The notes under the pieces: model-generated
The model's input: the letters and a program-made list of their open reading frames with translations, nothing else
What the model was told of the DNA's origin: nothing
Database searches by the model: none
Made by a program: the position numbers and the translations under genes
Part shown: one piece after another, positions 8,289 through 16,389 of the stretch
Numbering within the stretch: the first letter of the stretch is position 1
How the letters are laid out: the number at the start of each line of letters is the position of its first letter
Source: Micavibrio sp. UBA7657
GTDB taxonomy: Bacteria; Pseudomonadota; Alphaproteobacteria; Micavibrionales; Micavibrionaceae
Direction: 5' to 3'
Assembly: GCA_002483465.1 (NCBI GenBank)
Contig: DLHX01000010.1
Location: 1-64,000 of the forward strand
Length of the DNA stretch: 64,000 nucleotides

Positions 8289-9446
8289 ATGAAAAACGCA
8301 GGCAACGCAGACGATATAAGGCATTTTACCACCTCGTTATGGGAGCAGGTCAAGGAGGTATGGTCGCACGGCCTTTTCGGCGTCGATATCGGCAGCATCA
8401 TTATAGCACTTCTGATTTTCGGATGTTTCCTTGTATTGCGCGAATTCATGGCGAAATTCATCCTCCGCCGCCTCGAGGTCTGGGCGGAAAGCTCGGAAAA
8501 CAAACTCGACGACCGCATCATTCCCGTCCTCGTTCCCCCGGCGAAGTTCATCCCCGTCCTCCTCGGCGTGTTTTTCGCTGGCCAATACCTGGAGTTTGAA
8601 GGCGGCCATGAAATCTTTTTCGTCAAAATATTAAAGTCGCTGATCGCCTTCACGATTTTCTGGGCGATTTACCTCGCAGCTGAACCGTTCGGTCACAGCC
8701 TGAAACGGCTGGAGCGCATGCTCACGCCGATGATGACGCAGTGGATTTTCAAGGTGCTGAAAATTCTTGTCATCTTTATCGGCGGCGCGGTGATCCTCGA
8801 ACTCTGGGGCATCAAGGTCGCGCCCCTCCTCGCCGGTCTCGGCCTCTTCGGTGCCGCCGTCGCACTCGGCGCGCAGGACTTCTTCAAGAACCTGATCGCG
8901 GGCATGTCGCTGATTTCCGAGAAACGATTCCTGAACGGCGACTGGATTCTGGTTGAAGGCGTGGTAGAGGGAACGGTCGAGGAAATCGGCTTCCGCTCGA
9001 CGAAAGTGCGCCGCTTCGACAAGGCTCCGATTTACGTGCCGAATTCAAAACTCGCCGATGCCGTCGTAACGAATTTCAGCCGCATGACCTTCCGCCGTAT
9101 CCGCTGGACCATCGGCCTCAGCTACAAGAGCGACGTGAAGCAGCTGAAAATAATCTGCGATGAAATCAGGAATCACCTGACGACGAACAAGGATAAATTC
9201 GCACAACCCGACGAAGCAGGCCTGACGGTGCGTATCGATTCATTCGGCGATTCCACGATCAACCTGCTGATCAACTGCTTCACGCGCACGATCGATTACG
9301 AGGAGTGGATGACGATTAAGGAAGATCTTGCGTTCAAGATCAGGGAGATCGTCGAGGAGAAGGCAAAAGCGTCCTTCGCCTTCCCGTCGCAATCCATCTA
9401 CGTCGAGAATTTCGACGACATGACGAAGAAGAAAACCAAGGATTAA
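8289..9446 (+). CDS. MscS-family mechanosensitive ion channel
   Basis: A membrane channel that opens under membrane tension and releases solutes during osmotic downshock. Three or more hydrophobic segments (GSIIIALLIFGCFLVL, IPVLLGVFFAGQYL, LIAFTIFWAIYLAA) lead to the pore-lining helix with its Gly/Ala pattern, GLGLFGAAVALGAQDFFKN near residue 195, followed by the conserved ISEKRFLNGDWI beta domain and a soluble C-terminal domain. At 385 aa it is longer than E. coli MscS because of extra N-terminal helices. The start (MKNAGNADD) is the first ATG that keeps the first helix intact. It overlaps the convergent 68-aa gene by 4 bases. Confidence 0.9.
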   Translation: MKNAGNADDIRHFTTSLWEQVKEVWSHGLFGVDIGSIIIALLIFGCFLVLREFMAKFILRRLEVWAESSENKLDDRIIPVLVPPAKFIPVLLGVFFAGQYLEFEGGHEIFFVKILKSLIAFTIFWAIYLAAEPFGHSLKRLERMLTPMMTQWIFKVLKILVIFIGGAVILELWGIKVAPLLAGLGLFGAAVALGAQDFFKNLIAGMSLISEKRFLNGDWILVEGVVEGTVEEIGFRSTKVRRFDKAPIYVPNSKLADAVVTNFSRMTFRRIRWTIGLSYKSDVKQLKIICDEIRNHLTTNKDKFAQPDEAGLTVRIDSFGDSTINLLINCFTRTIDYEEWMTIKEDLAFKIREIVEEKAKASFAFPSQSIYVENFDDMTKKKTKD

Positions 9447-9649
9447 ACGGGACCGGAATTTCTACCAAAATTATAACGGGCGTTTATAAAATCCTGTTCA
9501 GTTGCGGTGAACGTTCTGAAAGCAGAACCTGAATTAACAAAACCGGGCGCGGGTTGCGGCAGCCCTTTTTCTTTAATCGCTTGGCTCTGTTCCAGGAACA
9601 TCTCGACAAGCAGCTGATCTTTGGTTTTCGTTTCTAATGTTGCAGACAT
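9443..9649 (-). CDS. small hypothetical protein, 68 aa
   Basis: The function is unknown. It begins MSATLETKTKDQLLVEMFL: an acidic, helical N-terminal half followed by a Gly/Ser/Asn segment. A strong ribosome site (GGGGGAG) lies about 7 bases upstream, which supports translation. It is 45 bases downstream of the 107-aa gene at 9695, probably co-transcribed with it from the promoter near 10060-10086. Confidence 0.6.
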   Translation of the reverse strand: MSATLETKTKDQLLVEMFLEQSQAIKEKGLPQPAPGFVNSGSAFRTFTATEQDFINARYNFGRNSGPV

Positions 9650-9694
9650 TGGTTACTCCCCCGGTTTTTTGAATTAAGAAAATTCCGTCACATC

Positions 9695-10018
9695 CTACAA
9701 AGTAGCGACAGGATTACTGAACCCAGCCTGAGCTTTTACATCAGGATGTTTATCGTTGAACTCGGCCAGCTGTTCTTCAAAGCGCTGGATAATTGCACGG
9801 CCCGGATCGCTGTTAACATCAAAATGAATTGGAGGTTCAGCAAAGCCGGACGTTCCAAGAGTGTCATATGTTTGCGGCAACTCCACGGGGAACATGATGC
9901 CCTGCTTTGCAAGAGCAAGCTGGGTTTCAAGTTTTTGTCTCACCTCGTCATTGAAAAGTTCACCGACGGCAGCCGTAAAATCTTTCGCCTTCTGGCGAAC
10001 AGTATCCAACAATGACAT
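9695..10018 (-). CDS. small hypothetical protein, 107 aa
   Basis: Unknown function. I set the start at ATG 10018 (MSLLDTVRQKAKDFTAAVGE) because a GGGAGA ribosome site sits about 9 bases upstream; the frame stays open to 10054, but that would place the start in the promoter. The first half is a probable amphipathic helix, and the second half is acidic with many Pro/Phe residues. A consensus-like promoter (TTGACA and a TATA-rich -10) precedes it and closely resembles the one in front of the gene at 10106-10552, so the two are probably co-regulated. Confidence 0.6.
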   Translation of the reverse strand: MSLLDTVRQKAKDFTAAVGELFNDEVRQKLETQLALAKQGIMFPVELPQTYDTLGTSGFAEPPIHFDVNSDPGRAIIQRFEEQLAEFNDKHPDVKAQAGFSNPVATL

Positions 10019-10057
10019 TGCGTGTTTCTCCCGTTCCCGATAATAAAGTTTCATTTT

Positions 10058-10086
10058 CTTATAATATGGAAAGAATAACCTGTCAA
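10058..10086 (-). promoter_or_regulatory. promoter carrying the TTTCCATATTATA motif
   Basis: On the minus strand TTGACAGG, six bases, TTTCCATATTATA, then AG. The -35 is TTGACA (10081-10086) and the -10 is TATAAG or TTATAA. The same two blocks recur upstream of the next gene (10588-10615). Confidence 0.7.
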
Positions 10087-10105
10087 TAATGATTCAGGGG
10101 CTTAT

Positions 10106-10552
10106 TCACCGGTCTTGAACAGGGCCGGTATCATGCTGCGGCAATAACCCAGGCTCCGGCTTACCGGCTTTTAAGTGCTCCAGCAGGCCAAGGAGAGCGG
10201 CCATATGCTTTTTACCCGCGTCGGATTCCGGATCCAGCGAAATGTAAAAATCATCGCCCGATGTGGCGACAGGATTCCATTTCTTACCCCGGTGCTTCAA
10301 ATCATCTATCTGTTGCAGAATTGCGGAACGCGTCGTGTCGGATGGCCTTATCTGCATGCCGGAATAATTGCCATTGCCGTTGCTGTTTTTCTTTTCACCG
10401 CCGTTAAATTGATGAGCCGGACGAGCGGGCTTCTTGAAGCCGTCTGTTCTATCCTGATCTCCATTAACATCATCCCTGCGCTGCTGCTTTTTGTCTCTCC
10501 TGCTAACCCTGTGACCGGAATTCGATCCGCCATTCCCAAAACCATTACTCAT
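10106..10552 (-). CDS. hypothetical protein with disordered N-terminus, 148 aa
   Basis: Unknown function. Residues 1-65 are Gly/Asn/Lys/Asp-rich and probably disordered (SNGFGNGGSNSG, GEKKNSNGNGNYSG). Residues about 66-130 look folded, with predicted helices (RSAILQQIDDLKHRG, HMAALLGLLEHLKAG). A GGAG ribosome site and an excellent promoter (TTGACA, 17 bases, TTATAT) lie upstream, which is why I prefer this strand over the overlapping plus-strand frame. Confidence 0.6.
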   Translation of the reverse strand: MSNGFGNGGSNSGHRVSRRDKKQQRRDDVNGDQDRTDGFKKPARPAHQFNGGEKKNSNGNGNYSGMQIRPSDTTRSAILQQIDDLKHRGKKWNPVATSGDDFYISLDPESDAGKKHMAALLGLLEHLKAGKPEPGLLPQHDTGPVQDR

Positions 10553-10586
10553 TAAGCATCACTCCACGCAGTTATATGAACGGTCT

Positions 10587-10615
10587 ATATAATATGGAAA
10601 CATTTATCCTGTCAA
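10587..10615 (-). promoter_or_regulatory. sigma70 promoter carrying the TTTCCATATTATA motif
   Basis: Minus-strand TTGACA (10610-10615), 17-base spacer, TTATAT (10587-10592). TTGACAGG and TTTCCATATTATA are identical to the blocks upstream of the gene at 9695-10018. Confidence 0.8.
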
Positions 10616-10673
10616 ACCCCCCATTTGAAACCAGATGAGTGAAGCCTGATTTTCGTGTCTGAATGCCGCAAAA

Positions 10674-13505
10674 ATGCTATGCAGTTGGATGCGTTCAGCC
10701 CCACTTGAAACCCCGCAGGATTCGCTTGCTCTGCCTGATATTCCCGCCCTCGCGGTGAATGCCGTGCAGGCCTGCATTTTGACAGCCGACGGCGAGCTCA
10801 AAACCATGAGCCACGACCAGGCGCAGATGCTCATCCATAAACAACCCGTGCTGGTCTGCCATGCGCCCTATACGCGCGGGCGGCTGGGGCTTGAGGAATT
10901 TCTGGCGTTCGATGTCCTCGAATTATTCGCCTTCGTGCACCCGGTAAAATTCTGCGTGCCAACACCGCACGGATTGGCGCGTGCGCTGAATGTGCCTGCG
11001 CCGAATTCTTTGGAGGACCAGCCATTCGCGCTGATGGATATCGTGAAGACCTTGCTGCGGGATCTACAAAGCGATCCATGGCGTGACAAGGCCGACCCGC
11101 TGAAAACCGCCGCCGTGATGGGCTTGAACGGCAAAGGCTGGCCGTGGACGCCGTTTGTTTTTTCGGCGCTGGGGCAGACGTATGACCCGAAAGAAATCAC
11201 GCATTCGAAAACCGCGCTGAATGTCTGGCGGCACCTGCCGGAATGGGCCGAGGAAGCACCGGAGCCGCCGCACGCGCATCACGGCGTAACGCCTGATGAA
11301 AGCCGCGAGAGGCTTGAGCAGCTTCTAGGTCCCGGTGCGGAACACAGGCAGGAACAATTCGATTACGCCGAGCAGATCACGACTGCCTTCGCCCCGCCGC
11401 GTGAGGAGAGCGAACCGAATGTCGTACTTGCCGAAGCCGGAACGGGCATTGGAAAAACTTTAGGTTATCTCGCGCCCGCCAGCGTCTGGGCAGAGAAGAA
11501 CGCAGGAACGGTGTGGATTTCGACTTATACGAAAAACCTCCAGCAGCAGATCGACCGCGAGCTTGATCGTCTGTATCCGACGAAAGAAGTTAAAGACGCG
11601 CACGTGGCCATCCGCAAGGGCCGCGAGAATTATCTGTGCCTCCTGAATTTCGATGAGGCCGCAACGGGTGCGAGCTTGACGCGCAACCCCACGCAGGCGG
11701 TGGCGGCAGGATTGATGACACGCTGGACGGCGGCGACGCGCGACGGAGATTTAACCGGTGCGGATTTTCCCGGCTGGCTGGCGGGGTTGATCGGCTACCA
11801 GCACACACTTGGATTAGCGGATAGGCGTGGCGAATGCATCTATTCGGCGTGCGATCATTACCACAAATGTTTCGTCGAAAAATCCATCCGCAAATCGAAA
11901 CGCGCACGCATCGTCGTCGCCAATCATGCGCTGGTGATGATCCAGTCCGCCCTCTCCGCGCCCGGCGAGGATATGCCGGACCGCTACGTGTTCGATGAAG
12001 GACATCATTTGTTCGACAGCGCCGACAGCGCCTTTTCCGCGCATCTCTCGGCGCAGGAAACGCGCGATTTAAGGCGCTGGATTTTAGGACCCGAAGGCGG
12101 ACGGCGCTCCCGTGCACGCGGTCTGCAGCGCCGCGCCGAAGGACTGGCGGAAGGCGATGCTGAAGCTGAAAAGGCACTGCAGGAAATTATTTACGAGGCG
12201 ACGTGTTTAACTGGCGAAGGCTGGGCGAAAAGATTGCGCGAGGATAACACCTCCGGCCCTACCGAAAATTTCCTCGCGCTGGTTTACAAGCAGGTTTACA
12301 CGCGGGCCGAGGGGCGCGGCGGCCCTTATTCGTTAGAGACGCAGACATGGCCGCTGGATGAAGGCATCGCGGAAAAAGCCAGGGCGCTGAAAAACGCACT
12401 GCGCAAATTGCAAAAACCGATGCAGGAACTGGTGGTGGCGTTCCGCAAAAAACTGGCAAATGACGAAGGATTGCTGGATCCCGACACGCGGCGGAGACTC
12501 GATGCGGTGAACCAGTCGCTGGAAAAACGTTCGGTCATGACATTGCAGGCCTGGATCAACATGCTGGAAACCCTTTGTCATCCCGGCGAAAGCCGGGATC
12601 GGGGAATTGATGGCAACCCGGCCCCGGCTTCCGCCGGGGCGACAGATTCTGAATTCGTCGACTGGATGGAGGTCGAACGCCTGAACGGCAAGGCCGTGGA
12701 TGTCGGCCTCTACCGCCACTGGGTCGACCCGATGAAACCGTTCGCCGCCAGCGTGCGCCCGCATCTGCACGGCATGGCGGTGACATCGGCAACATTACGC
12801 GACGACGCGCAAAACTGGGACAATGCGAAGCTGCGCACCGGTGCGGATTACCTGACATCAGACCCGCAACTCGTCGCGCTGGAATCGCCGTTCAATTACG
12901 GAACGCAGACGAAAATTTTTGTCATCAACGATGTGCGCAAGGACGATCTTGATCAGGTCGGCGGCGCCTACCGCGCCTTGTTCGAGGCCAGCGGCGGCGG
13001 CGCGCTCGGCCTCTTCACCGCGATTCAAAGACTGCGCGCCGTGCATGAACGCATCGCCCTGCCGCTCGAGAAAAAAGATATTACACTTTACGCGCAGCAC
13101 GTGGACGCAATCGACACCGGGACACTCGTCGATATTTTCCGTGATGATGTACATGCGTGTCTGCTCGGAACTGACGCTACGCGCGATGGCGTCGACGTGC
13201 CGGGAGAGTCGCTCCGCCTCATCGTTTTCGACCGCGTACCGTGGCCGCGCCCGACCATCCTGCACAAGGCCCGCCGCGAACGATTCGGTAAAAAAGACTA
13301 TGACGAGATGATTACCCGCCTGAAACTGAAGCAGGCCTTTGGCCGCCTGATCCGCCGGGCCGACGACAAGGGCGTGTTCGTGATGCTCGATCCGATGCTG
13401 CCCTCGCGCTTGCAAACCGCGTTTCCAAAGGATGCGGTGCTGGTCAAATGCGGGCTGGGCGAGGCAGTGCAGCAAATCCGGGCCTTTTTGAACATTGCAA
13501 GTTAA
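10674..13505 (+). CDS. DinG/YoaA-type ATP-dependent DNA helicase
   Basis: A superfamily 2 helicase of the XPD/DinG group, which unwinds DNA 5'-3' and removes R-loops or other structures in repair and replication. The Walker A motif is AEAGTGIGKT (about residue 255), the DEGH box is in YVFDEGHH, and the late motif VI region is KLKQAFGRLIRR. Cysteines in GECIYSACDHYHKC probably bind the 4Fe-4S cluster of this family. At 943 aa it is long: about 240 residues precede the helicase core without an obvious nuclease motif. A palindromic repeat is inserted in frame at 12577-12644, encoding HPGESRDRGIDG and what follows. The start is uncertain (ATG 10674 or 10689), as neither has a strong ribosome site. 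Confidence 0.85.
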   Translation: MLCSWMRSAPLETPQDSLALPDIPALAVNAVQACILTADGELKTMSHDQAQMLIHKQPVLVCHAPYTRGRLGLEEFLAFDVLELFAFVHPVKFCVPTPHGLARALNVPAPNSLEDQPFALMDIVKTLLRDLQSDPWRDKADPLKTAAVMGLNGKGWPWTPFVFSALGQTYDPKEITHSKTALNVWRHLPEWAEEAPEPPHAHHGVTPDESRERLEQLLGPGAEHRQEQFDYAEQITTAFAPPREESEPNVVLAEAGTGIGKTLGYLAPASVWAEKNAGTVWISTYTKNLQQQIDRELDRLYPTKEVKDAHVAIRKGRENYLCLLNFDEAATGASLTRNPTQAVAAGLMTRWTAATRDGDLTGADFPGWLAGLIGYQHTLGLADRRGECIYSACDHYHKCFVEKSIRKSKRARIVVANHALVMIQSALSAPGEDMPDRYVFDEGHHLFDSADSAFSAHLSAQETRDLRRWILGPEGGRRSRARGLQRRAEGLAEGDAEAEKALQEIIYEATCLTGEGWAKRLREDNTSGPTENFLALVYKQVYTRAEGRGGPYSLETQTWPLDEGIAEKARALKNALRKLQKPMQELVVAFRKKLANDEGLLDPDTRRRLDAVNQSLEKRSVMTLQAWINMLETLCHPGESRDRGIDGNPAPASAGATDSEFVDWMEVERLNGKAVDVGLYRHWVDPMKPFAASVRPHLHGMAVTSATLRDDAQNWDNAKLRTGADYLTSDPQLVALESPFNYGTQTKIFVINDVRKDDLDQVGGAYRALFEASGGGALGLFTAIQRLRAVHERIALPLEKKDITLYAQHVDAIDTGTLVDIFRDDVHACLLGTDATRDGVDVPGESLRLIVFDRVPWPRPTILHKARRERFGKKDYDEMITRLKLKQAFGRLIRRADDKGVFVMLDPMLPSRLQTAFPKDAVLVKCGLGEAVQQIRAFLNIAS
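12577..12644. repeat. palindromic repeat inside the helicase gene
   Basis: The arms GTCATCCCGGCGAAAGCCGG and CCCCGGCTTCCGCCGGGGCG are imperfect inverted repeats. The left arm is nearly identical to the intergenic copy at 16312-16377. The element keeps the reading frame open and adds about 23 residues. Confidence 0.85.
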
Positions 13506-13532
13506 CGCCCGAACGTCTTATAAACATAAGAC

Positions 13533-14918
13533 ATGAAGCCCTTTGTTTTCGACATAAAGACCGACCCTGAAACGGCCTTTGCAGCGTTGCAGACCCAGCC
13601 CTATAGCCTGTGGCTGGACAGCGCTGATTCCGGGCACGCGCAGGGGCGCTTCTCTTACATCGTTTCGCACCCGGTGGAAATGATCGAGGCGAAAGACGGC
13701 CGCGTCACCGTCACCAATGCCGCGCAGCAAACGGCCCTGCGATGCGATCCGTTCGAAATTCTGAACGAGCGCCTTGAGGCATGGAAGAGCGAAGCGGAAA
13801 CGGTTGAAGGCCTGCCGCCGTTCCAGGGCGGACTGGCCGGATTTTTCGGATATGACCTCGCGCGCTCGATTGAAAAACTTCCCACAGCCACGCGCCTCAA
13901 CCCGCATATGCCGGACATGGCGGTAGGGATTTACGACCGCGTCATCGCCTTCGATCATGAAAAGAATAAAGCGTGGTTGATCATCCACGCGGAGAGCAAA
14001 AGCGAGGCCGAGCGTAAGCGCACAGTGCTGATGCATATTCTTAAAAACAGAAAAACAGAGGCGAAGGAAAACCCCGTCCTGAACTGGTCGCCCGCCGAAC
14101 TCGCGGAAAGCTACAAGGCGAAAATCAGGCGCGTGATCGAATACATCAACGCAGGCGATATTTTCCAGGCGAATTTGTCGCAGCGTTTCGAGGCCGTGCT
14201 GCCGCCTTCCTTCGACCGCTTCTCGCATTATCTGACGATGCGCAGGGTGAACCCCGCGCCGTTCGCGGCCTATATGAATCTCGGCGGCATCGTGATTTCA
14301 TCGGCATCGCCCGAGCAATTCCTGAGCGTGCAGGATAACGAAGTTACAACGCGCCCCATCAAGGGCACCCGCCCGCGCGGCCGCGATAAAAAAGAAGATG
14401 AGCGCAACCGCGAGGAACTTGCTCACAGCGCCAAGGACCGCGCCGAGAACATCATGATCGTCGATCTGCTGCGCAGCGATCTTTCAAAGGTTTGCAAACC
14501 AGACAGCGTGGAGCTGACGGATTTGTGCAAGCTTGAGACATTCGCAGGCGTGCATCATCTCGTCTCGACGATCGAGGGCACGCTCACCAAAACGCCTATT
14601 GACCTGTTGCGCGCCTGTTTCCCGGGCGGCTCGATCACCGGCGCGCCGAAAATCCGCAGCATGGAAATTATCGAAGAACTGGAAACCGCGCGGCGCGGAC
14701 CTTATTGCGGCGCGATGGCGTGGATCGGCTTTGACGGTGCAATGAACAGCTCCATCCTGATCCGCACGCTTGTGTACCAGGGCAACAAGGTCACATTGCA
14801 GACCGGCGGCGGGATTACAGCCGGATCGGACGCCGAAGAGGAATACAGGGAAACGCTGGCGAAGGCGGAGAAAATTTTCCGCAGCTTCGACGCATCGGCC
14901 CAGAAGAAAATCGCATGA
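13533..14918 (+). CDS. pabB: aminodeoxychorismate synthase component I
   Basis: With the PabA subunit and glutamine-derived ammonia, it converts chorismate to 4-amino-4-deoxychorismate for folate synthesis. The chorismate-binding domain shows PIKGTRPRG (275-283); the lysine here, where anthranilate synthase has alanine (PIAGT), marks PabB rather than TrpE. ENIMIVDLLRSDLSKVC and PGGSITGAPKIRSMEIIEEL are the other signatures. It is 461 aa, normal length. The stop overlaps the pabA start by four bases (ATGA), and pabC follows the same way, so the three genes form a translationally coupled operon. Confidence 0.93.
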   Translation: MKPFVFDIKTDPETAFAALQTQPYSLWLDSADSGHAQGRFSYIVSHPVEMIEAKDGRVTVTNAAQQTALRCDPFEILNERLEAWKSEAETVEGLPPFQGGLAGFFGYDLARSIEKLPTATRLNPHMPDMAVGIYDRVIAFDHEKNKAWLIIHAESKSEAERKRTVLMHILKNRKTEAKENPVLNWSPAELAESYKAKIRRVIEYINAGDIFQANLSQRFEAVLPPSFDRFSHYLTMRRVNPAPFAAYMNLGGIVISSASPEQFLSVQDNEVTTRPIKGTRPRGRDKKEDERNREELAHSAKDRAENIMIVDLLRSDLSKVCKPDSVELTDLCKLETFAGVHHLVSTIEGTLTKTPIDLLRACFPGGSITGAPKIRSMEIIEELETARRGPYCGAMAWIGFDGAMNSSILIRTLVYQGNKVTLQTGGGITAGSDAEEEYRETLAKAEKIFRSFDASAQKKIA

Positions 14919-15508
14919 TTCTCGTCATCGATAATTACGATTCCTTCGTCTATAACATCGCGCGTTATTTCGAATGCGCGGGCGAACCCTGCTCGGTTAT
15001 CCGCAACGACAAGATCACCGTACAGGAAGCGGAAAAGCTCGACCCGCTGGCGATTGTTATCTCACCCGGTCCTTGCACGCCGAAAGAAGCGGGCGTTTCG
15101 GTGGAGCTGATTAAAAAGCTCGGCGCATTCATTCCTGTTTTCGGCATCTGCCTCGGCCATCAATGCATCGGTGAAGCCTTCGGCGCAAAAACCGTGCGAA
15201 CGAACCCGGTCCACGGACAGGCCAGTACAATTACAAATGACGGTAGCGGGATTTTCTCAGGGCTGCCCGCAACGCTCGACGCCGGACGCTATCATTCGCT
15301 CGTAACCGAATTGCCTCCGACCTCCCCGCTGCGTGTCACGGCACGTACGGAAGACGGCATCATCATGGCCATGCAGCATGGCACGCAGCCGATTTACGGC
15401 GTGCAGTTCCACCCCGAATCGGTCCTGACCGAACGCGGTGCCGACATGATCGGCAATTTCACAGCTATCGCCCGTCAATGGCACCAATCTAGAAAAATCG
15501 CTGCATGA
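14915..15508 (+). CDS. pabA: aminodeoxychorismate synthase component II (glutamine amidotransferase)
   Basis: A class I glutamine amidotransferase that supplies ammonia to PabB. The nucleophile cysteine is in FGICLGHQCIGEAFG (about residue 80), and the His-Glu pair is in VQFHPESVLTERG. It begins MILVIDNYDSFVYN, the usual TrpG/PabA start. In some bacteria one such subunit serves both PabB and TrpE. The position between pabB and pabC, with 4-base overlaps at both ends, argues for the folate role here, although shared use cannot be excluded. Confidence 0.92.
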   Translation: MILVIDNYDSFVYNIARYFECAGEPCSVIRNDKITVQEAEKLDPLAIVISPGPCTPKEAGVSVELIKKLGAFIPVFGICLGHQCIGEAFGAKTVRTNPVHGQASTITNDGSGIFSGLPATLDAGRYHSLVTELPPTSPLRVTARTEDGIIMAMQHGTQPIYGVQFHPESVLTERGADMIGNFTAIARQWHQSRKIAA

Positions 15509-16302
15509 ACATCATATGGCTGAACGGCCGTTTCGTTAACGAAAGCCCGGTCTTCCTGCCCAGCGACCGGATTCGCATCGGTGACGGCGTGTTCGACACG
15601 ATGCTGGCGGTGGATGGTGTCCCCGTCCATGCGAACGAACATTTTAAGCGCCTGCTCGGCCATGCCGATGTGCTCAGGATAAAAACGGACTGGAGCGTTT
15701 CAGATCTGAAGGCGGCGGCTGACGGGCTCTTAGAGCAGAATAAATCCGACACGGGAAAATTTGCGGTCAATACCGTGATTACCCGCGGACCAGGCGAGCG
15801 CGGCCTGAAACTACCCAAGAATCCTGCCATCCAATGCGTCATGTCGGTAAGCCCCGCGCCCGCCGAATTCCCGCCAGTCCATGCGGTCATCGCGAGCGTG
15901 AGTCGTAATGAAGGCTCGCCCCTCTCCCGAATCAAATCCTGCAATTACGGCGACAATATCCTCGCCCTCGCCGAAGCGAATGAAAAAGGCGCGAACGAAG
16001 CCATTATGCTCAACAACCGGGGAAATATTGCCTGTGCGTCGACGAGCAACATCTTCATCCTCCGGAACGGAAAACTCCTGACCCCGAAGCTCGATGACGG
16101 GGCGCTGGACGGCATCACCCGCAGAAATCTCATCAAAAAGCACGGCGCGGTAGAAACCAGCTTCACCGCCGCCGACCTCGCAGCCAGTGAGGGGATTTAC
16201 CTCACCAGCAGCGTGCGCGGCGTGGTGGCGGTGGAAACGCTGGATGGCAAAAAACTGCCGCGCCCCTCTTTAGAAATTGATAAGGAATTCCATTTAATCT
16301 GA
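15505..16302 (+). CDS. pabC: aminodeoxychorismate lyase (class IV PLP enzyme)
   Basis: It cleaves 4-amino-4-deoxychorismate to p-aminobenzoate and pyruvate. It belongs to the fold-type IV aminotransferase family. The PLP lysine is K144 in SRIKSCNYGDNILA, and ACASTSNIFIL and LDGITRRNLI are family signatures, the former binding the cofactor phosphate. The same fold includes branched-chain and D-amino acid aminotransferases; operon position right after pabBA makes PabC much the most likely. The start overlaps pabA by 4 bases. Confidence 0.88.
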   Translation: MNIIWLNGRFVNESPVFLPSDRIRIGDGVFDTMLAVDGVPVHANEHFKRLLGHADVLRIKTDWSVSDLKAAADGLLEQNKSDTGKFAVNTVITRGPGERGLKLPKNPAIQCVMSVSPAPAEFPPVHAVIASVSRNEGSPLSRIKSCNYGDNILALAEANEKGANEAIMLNNRGNIACASTSNIFILRNGKLLTPKLDDGALDGITRRNLIKKHGAVETSFTAADLAASEGIYLTSSVRGVVAVETLDGKKLPRPSLEIDKEFHLI

Positions 16303-16311
16303 AAGATTAGT

Positions 16312-16377
16312 GTCATTCCGGCGAAAGCCGGAATCGGGTACATTAATCGACCGGATCCCGGCTTCCGCCGGGATGAC
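16312..16377. repeat. palindromic repeat between pabC and the LOG gene
   Basis: The arms GTCATTCCGGCGAAAGCCGG and CCGGCTTCCGCCGGGATGAC are inverted repeats around a short AT-rich centre. It belongs to the same family as the copy inside the helicase gene. It could also work as a transcript-stabilising or terminating hairpin. Confidence 0.85.
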
Positions 16378-16389
16378 GACAAGGAGCGA

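Noticed and set aside
10175..10555. Plus-strand frame with hydrophobic stretches opposite the 148-aa gene
   Set aside because: The minus-strand frame has a ribosome site and a consensus promoter; the plus-strand frame has neither.
13533..15508. Reading the pabB/pabA genes as anthranilate synthase trpE/trpG
   Set aside because: The PIKGT lysine and the adjacent pabC favour aminodeoxychorismate synthase.
12577..16377. The two similar palindromes as parts of a CRISPR array
   Set aside because: Only two copies, 3.7 kb apart, no regular spacers and no cas genes.
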